Shown: piece after piece, positions 1 to 3,544 of the stretch
Numbering within the stretch: position 1 is the stretch's first letter
Layout: each line of letters begins with the position of its first letter
From: Candidatus Saccharimonadota bacterium
GTDB taxonomy: Bacteria > Patescibacteriota > Saccharimonadia > UBA4664
Assembly (NCBI GenBank): GCA_029237755.1
Contig: JAQZBT010000064.1
Location: forward strand, 1 to 5,330
Direction of reading: 5' to 3'
DNA: 5,330 bases
Made by a program: the position numbers and the translations under genes
Notes under the pieces: generated by a model
What the model was told of the DNA's origin: nothing
The model's input: only the letters and a program-made list of their open reading frames with translations
Databases searched by the model: none

Positions 1-77
1 ACTTGCGGGTATGCGAAACTCAACGTCTCGTTGATGATGGCGAGGAATTGGGTAACGGAGATGACTTGCGGGTCCAT
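1..77 (-). CDS. xseA: Exodeoxyribonuclease VII large subunit, N-terminal fragment (cut by window edge)
   Basis: Only the first 25 codons are present; the gene runs off the left edge. The visible protein contains VISVTQFLAIINETL followed by SFAYPQV. This fits the start of the XseA OB-fold domain, where a [LI]SVSQ[FL]...IN.TL..A.P.V pattern precedes the family's EGE motif, which would lie just outside the window. XseA with XseB forms the ExoVII nuclease that degrades single-stranded DNA in repair. The ATG at 77 is chosen because a TATAAT box ends 7 nt upstream and no Shine-Dalgarno is present, suggesting a leaderless mRNA. The identification rests on a short match from memory and could be wrong. 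An OB-fold protein of another kind is the main alternative. Confidence 0.62.
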   Translation of the reverse strand, partial: MDPQVISVTQFLAIINETLSFAYPQ

Positions 78-84
78 GCAGAGC

Positions 85-90
85 ATTATA
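85..90 (-). promoter_or_regulatory. Probable -10 box of the xseA-like gene
   Basis: A perfect TATAAT lies on the minus strand, with 7 nt between it and the ATG at 77, so transcription would begin at or next to the start codon. No convincing -35 is visible. The -35 region would overlap the terminator hairpin at 107-124 of the upstream minus-strand unit. Confidence 0.6.
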
Positions 91-100
91 ACCCCGGCAT

Positions 101-124
101 GAAGAAGGCCACCTGAAGGTGGCC
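101..124 (-). terminator. Probable intrinsic terminator of the minus-strand unit
   Basis: Read on the minus strand, an uninterrupted GC-rich stem (GGCCACC with GGTGGCC, loop TTCA, at 107-124) is followed by TTCTTC at 106-101. The U-tract is weak, but the stem is strong. On the plus strand no T-run follows it, so the orientation is minus. It lies directly after the 3' half of the long inverted repeat (130-147) and just before the xseA promoter. Confidence 0.6.
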
Positions 125-129
125 GGCAA

Positions 130-147
130 ACAACTATCTCTGAATGG
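130..147 (+). repeat. Left arm of a long-range inverted repeat
   Basis: ACAAC, one T, then ATCTCTGAATGG on the plus strand. The 12-mer ATCTCTGAATGG recurs exactly on the minus strand at 916-905, again preceded by ACAAC, with CG instead of T between. In minus-strand RNA this arm is the 3' side of a closing helix of 12 + 5 bp. A terminal inverted repeat of a small mobile element is the alternative, but I see no target-site duplication next to the arms. Confidence 0.7.
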
Positions 148-153
148 TCTGGT

Positions 154-181
154 CGGAGGGGTGCCCGAAGGCACCCCTCCG
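154..181 (-). other. 12-bp hairpin with a cUUCGg tetraloop
   Basis: Perfect 12-bp stem CGGAGGGGTGCC / GGCACCCCTCCG with loop TTCG on the minus strand (CGAA on the plus strand). C(UUCG)G is an exceptionally stable RNA tetraloop, so the element appears built to act in minus-strand RNA. It is followed by ACCAGA and the inverted-repeat arm rather than a U-run, so it is a structural helix more than a terminator. Confidence 0.75.
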
Positions 182-252
182 CCATTGGTTCTCTCTATAG
201 AGAGGTACCGACTGCCCCGTCGCCCGGGGCCCAAGATACGCGTCAGGCGGGA

Positions 253-333
253 TCAGTGGCTGGCTAGGCCAACCTCCTTCCCCCGGCCATGAAGTATCTC
301 GGTCGTCAGCGGGCTGCGCCGCAGTGTGCGCAT
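253..333 (-). CDS. Possible 26-aa peptide with a strong ribosome binding site
   Basis: The ATG at 333 has AGGAG at 343-339, with an ideal 5-nt gap. The peptide begins MRTLRRSPLTTEIL, is basic, and has no hydrophobic segment or recognisable motif. It lies 60 nt after the stop of the 394-756 ORF, within the structured 3' domain of the candidate RNA. Its last third overlaps the hairpin 258-274 and an AAGGAGGT octamer at 279-272. The start signal is better than that of any nearby ORF, but the length is too small for composition to support coding. The SD-like sequence could instead be part of the RNA structure. Confidence 0.25.
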   Translation of the reverse strand: MRTLRRSPLTTEILHGRGKEVGLASH

Positions 334-393
334 CACTTCTCCTCTCGGTTGAAGGGCGATTGTTCGCCCCGACTGGTGTTGTGGGTGTTGCGG

Positions 394-756
394 TCAGGCA
401 GCGAGATCGAGCTCTTTGGGCTCGATTCGCTCGGTCTGCGCGATGGCTTCGCGCAGGGTGAGAAGGCGTTGATTCAGCTTCGTAATCAACTCGAGGTCGA
501 ACAGCAGAATCACCACGTCGCGGTTGTCCAGACGGGCCCGGCCAGTCGCGCAGGCAATCTTGTGGCGCTTGCGCGAGGTCTTGCCAGTCGTGACCTCGAT
601 GTAGAGATCTTCCTCGACCACAAAGTAGTCGGGTCGGATCTCTCGCTTGCACTTTCCAGTTAGGCCGGTGACGAATCCGTCGATCTCGTGGAGAAGGCTG
701 AGTCCCTCTTCTTCACCGAGTATTTCGACGACTAGTTCGGCGTTCCTGGGCGTCAT
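394..756 (-). CDS. Hypothetical protein, possible PD-(D/E)XK-like fold
   Basis: From the ATG at 756 the ORF gives 120 aa, with protein-like composition and mostly G or C in third codon positions, so it is very likely coding. I do not recognise the family. An acidic, hydrophobic N-terminal helix region (about 5-30) is followed by RPDYF (D43), a strand with E54 in YIEVTTGK (K59), a basic stretch SRKRHK, and a strand VVILLFDLELI (81-91). PD, about ten residues, then E-V-x-x-G-K resembles a PD-(D/E)XK nuclease core, but T56 stands where the lysine should be, so activity is doubtful. The C-terminus ends LDLAA. The start is uncertain: an in-frame GTG at 897 behind GGGGGT would give 167 aa with an Arg-rich N-terminus, and that extra part overlaps hairpins. 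The ORF lies inside the candidate structured RNA, with no clear SD before 756. Confidence 0.55.
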   Translation of the reverse strand: MTPRNAELVVEILGEEEGLSLLHEIDGFVTGLTGKCKREIRPDYFVVEEDLYIEVTTGKTSRKRHKIACATGRARLDNRDVVILLFDLELITKLNQRLLTLREAIAQTERIEPKELDLAA

Positions 757-904
757 CGGGCCGGTTACAACCAGGTTTTGGTTGGCGGGGCGCTTCCTGG
801 GAAGCTGTCCGCGGGGCCGGCCGTTGCACGTTTGGTGCCTGCGCTTCGAGCGTGCAGCGCCTCTGGGTCGTTCGTTGACACCTACAAACAGTGCCACATT
901 ACCC

Positions 905-923
905 CCATTCAGAGATCGGTTGT
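905..923 (-). repeat. Right arm of a long-range inverted repeat
   Basis: On the minus strand this reads ACAAC-CG-ATCTCTGAATGG and is complementary to the minus-strand copy of 130-147. It lies 10 nt downstream (minus sense) of the 8-bp hairpin at 933-952 and upstream of the embedded ORF, so the two arms bracket that ORF. Confidence 0.7.
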
Positions 924-932
924 GAATGACAA

Positions 933-952
933 GCCGCTCCCTTAGGAGCGGC
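933..952 (-). other. 8-bp GC hairpin near the 5' end of the minus transcript (possible attenuator)
   Basis: Perfect stem GCCGCTCC / GGAGCGGC with loop TAAG on the minus strand, followed by TTGTCATT. The U-content is too low for an efficient terminator. The stop codon of the small leaderless ORF (942-1025) falls in its loop, so translation of that ORF could affect folding. It lies between the promoter and the 5' arm of the long inverted repeat. Confidence 0.5.
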
Positions 953-1025
953 CCTCGTATTGCTGAGCTAAGCCGGACGGAACCATAGATCCGAAGATAA
1001 AGACTCCAGGGCTCACAGCGCTCAT
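942..1025 (-). CDS. Possible leaderless 27-aa leader peptide
   Basis: An ATG at 1025 lies exactly where the 1032-1060 promoter predicts the transcription start, 6 nt after its -10. The frame encodes MSAVSPGVFIFGSMVPSGLA plus seven more residues, ending in TAA in the loop of the hairpin 933-952. Other genes in the window show the same -10-to-ATG spacing. The peptide has no recognisable motif, and the region also folds into a bulged stem with a UUCG loop. It may therefore be just the 5' end of an RNA that happens to begin with AUG. Confidence 0.22.
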   Translation of the reverse strand: MSAVSPGVFIFGSMVPSGLAQQYEGRS

Positions 1026-1031
1026 GCTCCA

Positions 1032-1060
1032 ATTGAAATATTTATTAGCCTTTCTGTCAA
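1032..1060 (-). promoter_or_regulatory. Promoter of the minus-strand RNA/ORF unit
   Basis: Perfect -35 TTGACA (1060-1055), 17-nt spacer, -10 TTCAAT (1037-1032, 4 of 6 consensus). The predicted start is about 1025. It is back to back with the plus-strand promoter at 1065-1093, the two -35 boxes being only 4 nt apart. Confidence 0.5.
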
Positions 1061-1064
1061 CCTT

Positions 1065-1093
1065 TTGAAATTGACGGCTTGTCTTGCTATAAT
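1065..1093 (+). promoter_or_regulatory. Strong promoter of the methyltransferase-rpmA operon
   Basis: TTGAAA (1065-1070), 17-nt spacer, perfect TATAAT (1088-1093), preceded by TGC, giving an extended -10 (TGnTATAAT). The ATG at 1103 is 9 nt after the -10, so the mRNA would have a leader of at most about 3 nt. Confidence 0.8.
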
Positions 1094-1102
1094 GCAATAA
1101 AT

Positions 1103-2239
1103 ATGTCATTGCTAAATTACATCGCAATCCTCGGACGCCAGCCGGAGCTGGGCTTGGTGGAGCTGGAGTCGCTGCTCGGACCAGCCGGCGTGCGGCCGTT
1201 TGGACGGCAGGCGGCTTTGGTGTCGGAGTCGCTTGATATCGAGCGCCTGGGCGGAAGTTTGAAGCTGGGTGTGATCTTGTACCGGGGTCCGGTAGTTCCT
1301 CTGCGCGAGCTGCCGTTCGGGATCGGCAAGCTGCCGCGGCGCGACAGCAAGACGACATTTGCGATCAGCGCCTACGGGGTGCGCGAGACGGCGCGTGATC
1401 TGATAGCGGCTGGACTTGAGCTGAAGAAGCAGCTCAAACGCGAAGGCTCGGTGCGGTTGATTACTCCAGGCAAGGGCTTGGCGGTATCGGCGGCTGAGCT
1501 GCGGCACAACCGTGTGCTGAGCGAAGGCTTTGAACTGCTGTTTGTACAGTCAGGGTCGGAGCTGGTGGTGGCGCGGACGATCGGAGTGCAAGATATCGAC
1601 TGGTACTCCAAGCGTGACTACGAGCGCCCTGCCCGCAGCGCCAAGGTGGGGATGTTGCCGCCGAAGCTGGCACAGGTACTGGTAAACACCACCCGTGGCA
1701 AGTTGGTATCCGATCCTTTTTGTGGCACTGGTGTGGTGATGCAAGAGGCCAGACTTTTGGGACGTCGGGCTGTGGGCTCCGATCTGTCGGAGGAGATGGT
1801 GGAAGCAACCAGGACCAACATGCAGTGGCTCGAGCACCAGGTACCCGCTCCCCTGCCCGAATGGTCGGTAACTCTGGCCGACGCCCGTACAGTTGAACTG
1901 CCTGAGGGTTGCAGTGTGGTGAGTGAGGGTTACCTCGGTCCAAACCAGAGCAAGGCCCCTTCTGACACTGAGCTAGCGGCAATCAAGCACGAACTTCTCG
2001 ACCTGTACCGCGGCGCTCTGGCGAACTTTGCCAAGCAGTTGTCGTCGGGTGGCGAGGTCACGATTTGCGTGCCCGCTTGGCGCTTGGGTAAGCGCTGGGA
2101 CTATCTGGGATTGGTTGACGAATTGCCCAAATTAGGCTACACTCCTAAAGGTTTTCGTGCCGCGTCCGCGTCTCCCCTGCTCTATGCTAGAGACGACCAG
2201 ATTGTAGGCCGGCAATTATTGATACTGAGGAAGATTTAA
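1103..2239 (+). CDS. Trm11/UPF0020-family SAM-dependent RNA methyltransferase
   Basis: A 378-aa protein, probably methylating a guanine N2 in tRNA by analogy with Trm11/TrmG10 (family knowledge). The N-terminus [18 protein letters not shown] (9-26) matches the family's conserved opening, followed by a THUMP-like region. The linker motif [18 protein letters not shown] (166-183) with MLPPKLAQ precedes the Rossmann domain. Motif I for SAM is DPFCGTG (204-210), an acidic motif II is in GSDLS (225-229), and LADAR (258-262) fits motif III. The usual motif IV, [DN]PP[YF], is replaced by SEGYLGP (274-280), so the exact target is uncertain. The ATG at 1103 is preferred over the TTG at 1079, which would lie upstream of the -10 and not be transcribed. 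No SD is present, so the mRNA is probably leaderless. It forms an operon with rpmA, 4 nt downstream. Confidence 0.85.
   Translation: MSLLNYIAILGRQPELGLVELESLLGPAGVRPFGRQAALVSESLDIERLGGSLKLGVILYRGPVVPLRELPFGIGKLPRRDSKTTFAISAYGVRETARDLIAAGLELKKQLKREGSVRLITPGKGLAVSAAELRHNRVLSEGFELLFVQSGSELVVARTIGVQDIDWYSKRDYERPARSAKVGMLPPKLAQVLVNTTRGKLVSDPFCGTGVVMQEARLLGRRAVGSDLSEEMVEATRTNMQWLEHQVPAPLPEWSVTLADARTVELPEGCSVVSEGYLGPNQSKAPSDTELAAIKHELLDLYRGALANFAKQLSSGGEVTICVPAWRLGKRWDYLGLVDELPKLGYTPKGFRAASASPLLYARDDQIVGRQLLILRKI
2228..2233 (+). promoter_or_regulatory. Ribosome binding site of rpmA
   Basis: AGGAAG lies in the last codons of the methyltransferase gene, 10 nt before the rpmA ATG. This SD-led start contrasts with the SD-less first gene of the operon and fits an internal cistron. 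Confidence 0.6.
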
Positions 2240-2243
2240 TCTC

Positions 2244-2525
2244 ATGGCCCACACAAAAGCTGGTGGTACAGCTAAAAACCTCCGCGACTCCGCTGCCCAA
2301 CGACTGGGCGTGAAGCTGTTTGGCGGTCAATTTGTCCGCAATGGCGGCGTTCTGGTGCGCCAGCGCGGCACTCGCATGGAGGCCGGTGAGGGCGTCGGTG
2401 TCGGTGTCGACCACACCCTGTTCGCCATCCGCGACGGCATCGTGAAGTTTTCGACCAAGAAGATCCAGAAGTTTACCGGCACCAAAGTGCGCCGTACCTT
2501 CGTATCGGTCGTCGACGACAAGTAA
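2244..2525 (+). CDS. rpmA: 50S ribosomal protein bL27
   Basis: A 93-aa protein that opens MAHTKAGG and continues with [18 protein letters not shown] and [10 protein letters not shown], all hallmarks of bL27. The flexible N-terminal tail reaches the peptidyl transferase centre of the large ribosomal subunit. There is no Firmicutes-type N-terminal extension needing protease cleavage, as the protein starts directly at MAH. The length is normal (family about 85-95). In many bacteria rpmA follows rplU (bL21). Here the upstream partner is an RNA methyltransferase instead, and bL21 is not in the window. The gene is last in the operon, and a good intrinsic terminator begins 20 nt after its stop. Confidence 0.97.
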   Translation: MAHTKAGGTAKNLRDSAAQRLGVKLFGGQFVRNGGVLVRQRGTRMEAGEGVGVGVDHTLFAIRDGIVKFSTKKIQKFTGTKVRRTFVSVVDDK

Positions 2526-2545
2526 CACTCCCCTGCTCTATCAGA

Positions 2546-2571
2546 AAAGGCCTGACAAAGGCCTTTGTTTG
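2546..2571 (+). terminator. Intrinsic terminator after rpmA
   Basis: Stem AAAGGCC (2546-2552) / GGCCTTT (2560-2566) with a 7-nt loop, then TTTGTTTG. It starts 20 nt after the rpmA stop and closes the operon. Confidence 0.85.
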
Positions 2572-2600
2572 ATTGTGGATAATAACCGAACAAAAACCGC

Positions 2601-2628
2601 TTGCGCTCCTTGGGCGAAGTGATATCGT
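2601..2628 (+). promoter_or_regulatory. Possible promoter of the Nudix gene
   Basis: TTGCGC (2601-2606), 16-nt spacer, TATCGT (2623-2628) preceded by TGA (extended -10). The -10 ends 6 nt before the ATG at 2635, predicting a leaderless transcript. The match to consensus is moderate. Support comes mainly from the same geometry at other starts in the window and from the terminator just upstream. Confidence 0.4.
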
Positions 2629-2634
2629 TGAAAT

Positions 2635-3138
2635 ATGAACAAAACCCGAACTCTAATCCACGACATCGTAGAGCGAATCGATCCCTTTGATGGGCGGGAG
2701 CATGACGTCATCCAGCGCGTGCTGGGTTGGCTGGACGAGGGCCAGGAGCCTCGACTAGTGTCGAAGTTCATTCTGGTCGATCACTACCGTCGGTCACTGT
2801 TGCTGGTCAATAAATCGGGACGCTGGCTGCCCGTCGGTGGGCCGGTGGAGCCGTTTGAAGATCCACGCGGCGCGGTGCTAAGGGAGATGGCTGAAGAGCT
2901 GGGTCCGCGGGCGGCAATGGTGGCCAGCGTGGCCATGATGCCACTGTTCATTACTGGTAACGCTGAAGCTCACCTGTGGTATGTCGTGGCGGGCGACGAG
3001 AAGATGTGGCTCGAAACCGACCGTCAGGAGCTCGATGGTCATCGCTGGCAGCCCATTCAAGATGTGCTGGATACAAATATCTCCGAGTTGGACCCGGAGA
3101 TGCATAGATTCACTCGCAAATTGCTTAGTCGGATTTAG
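2635..3138 (+). CDS. Nudix hydrolase
   Basis: A 167-aa protein with a complete Nudix box at 69-91: G, five residues, E75, seven residues, then REMAEELG, with R83, E84, E87 and E88 supplying the metal-binding helix. Such enzymes cleave a nucleoside diphosphate linked to another moiety. The substrate cannot be read from the sequence. The N-terminal helix (about 5-35, with IDPFDGREHDVIQRVLGWL) precedes the first Nudix strand KFILVDHYRRSLLLV and WLPVGGPVEP. I have seen similar helix-Nudix layouts in actinobacterial and CPR proteins (recollection). No SD is present before the ATG, and a -10-like box lies 6 nt upstream. The last 14 nt overlap the convergent response-regulator gene. Confidence 0.9.
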   Translation: MNKTRTLIHDIVERIDPFDGREHDVIQRVLGWLDEGQEPRLVSKFILVDHYRRSLLLVNKSGRWLPVGGPVEPFEDPRGAVLREMAEELGPRAAMVASVAMMPLFITGNAEAHLWYVVAGDEKMWLETDRQELDGHRWQPIQDVLDTNISELDPEMHRFTRKLLSRI

Positions 3139-3532
3139 CGGCCTTCGCTTCTGTCACGCCAAGGTGGAACCGGATCCGCTTCATGACGTCGGCGATGACA
3201 GCCTGGGACTTAACTAGGAACTCGTCGGCGCCCAGGTCTTTGGCCCGTTGGCGGTCGGAAGGCTGAGAGAGCGCGGTCAGGATAATTATCTTGGTGTGGG
3301 CGGTCTCTTTGGTGTTGCGCAGGATGTCGAGCACATCAAAGCCAGAAATCTTCGGCATCATGATGTCGAGGAGAATCAGGTCGGGATGGTAGTCGATTGC
3401 CTCCTGCATGGCCTCTTCCCCATTGGGGCAATGGCGCACGTCGAAGCCTTCAGCCTCCATACGGACCTTGTAGGCCGTAGCCAGAGCCAGGTCGTCTTCG
3501 ACCAGCAGAATTCGCGACTTCTTAGCGCTCAT
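3125..3532 (-). CDS. Single-domain response regulator (CheY-like receiver)
   Basis: A 135-aa protein that is one receiver domain with no output domain. The acidic pocket is E12-D13-D14, the phospho-acceptor D56 lies in LILLDIMMP, the switch T86 in ILTA, and the conserved K108 in LVKS. All catalytic residues are present, so it should be phosphorylatable by a histidine kinase, none of which is in the window. With no DNA-binding part it probably acts through protein contacts, like CheY or Spo0F. A basic, Ala/Lys-rich tail follows the domain. It starts 7 nt after the pyrG stop. No SD is present, but TATAGT lies 6 nt before the ATG, inside the end of pyrG, so it may have its own leaderless transcript besides pyrG read-through. 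Its 3' end overlaps the Nudix gene tail to tail by 14 nt. Confidence 0.95.
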   Translation of the reverse strand: MSAKKSRILLVEDDLALATAYKVRMEAEGFDVRHCPNGEEAMQEAIDYHPDLILLDIMMPKISGFDVLDILRNTKETAHTKIIILTALSQPSDRQRAKDLGADEFLVKSQAVIADVMKRIRFHLGVTEAKAAKSD

Positions 3533-3538
3533 GGTTTT

Positions 3539-3544
3539 ACTATA
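3539..3544 (-). promoter_or_regulatory. Probable -10 box of the response-regulator gene
   Basis: TATAGT on the minus strand overlaps the last codons and stop of pyrG. It ends 6 nt before the ATG at 3532, so the transcript would start at or next to the start codon. The -35 region (about TGCGAA at 3567-3562) is poor. Confidence 0.4.

Larger units (their letters stand above)
101..1025 (-). ncRNA. Candidate large structured RNA with an embedded ORF
   Basis: The minus-strand transcript would start near 1025 (promoter 1032-1060) and end at the terminator 101-124, about 925 nt. Visible helices, in order: a bulged stem 1019-1010 with 974-962, holding an inner AUC-UUCG-GAU hairpin (998-989); an 8-bp hairpin 952-933; a P1-like long-range helix 923-905 with 147-130; hairpins at 896-876, 805-792 and 784-768; then the ORF 756-394; then hairpins at 369-354, 274-258 and 204-191, and a 12-bp cUUCGg hairpin at 181-154. 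Both UUCG loops have the stable C(UUCG)G form only on the minus strand. The structured 5' and 3' domains flank the ORF, an arrangement known from ORF-containing ribozymes and HEARO-type RNAs. I found no match by eye to RNase P RNA, tmRNA, SRP RNA or group I or II intron cores. The alternative is an ordinary mRNA with highly structured untranslated regions. Helices were read by eye, without folding energies. Confidence 0.4.

Noticed and set aside
1..73. Direct repeat ACTTGCGGGT at 1-10 and 64-73
   Set aside because: Two codings of Pro-Gln-Val in the xseA-like gene, only two copies and no further similarity around them.
134..652. Minus-strand 172-aa ORF in a second frame
   Set aside because: It overlaps the better ORF (394-756) in another frame. 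Its composition (many R, P, S, T, Q, few hydrophobic runs) is that of a GC-rich shadow, and it reads through the strong hairpins at 154-204.
289..925. Plus-strand ORFs at 289-663 and 647-925
   Set aside because: They are antisense to the 394-756 minus ORF and to the hairpin-rich flanks. Their composition is mirror-like, they have no SD or promoter, and the minus frame has the clearer protein-like composition.
933..1010. tRNA-like stretch (GGCTTAGCTCAGC on the minus strand)
   Set aside because: It resembles an acceptor and D-arm start, but the D-loop lacks GG, the next stem is 8 bp with a 4-nt loop instead of an anticodon arm, and no T-arm follows.
101..1025. RNase P RNA, tmRNA, SRP RNA, or group I or II intron
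   Set aside because: I looked for the P4 GGAAAGTC and ACAGA strands, the tmRNA GGTTTCGAC start and T-arm, the SRP GGAA loop region, and the group II domain V pattern, and saw none. TTCAGAGATAG at the 3' arm vaguely resembles the group I R element, but no matching core was found.
757..1032. N-terminal extension of the 394-756 ORF up to the TTG at 1032
   Set aside because: The TTG lies within the -10 box and would not be transcribed. Residues before about 85 are Arg/Pro/Ser-rich and overlap several hairpins. A GTG start at 897 is left open in the feature entry.
1079..1102. Upstream TTG start of the methyltransferase
   Set aside because: It includes the TATAAT box itself. The ATG at 1103 directly precedes the conserved family N-terminus.
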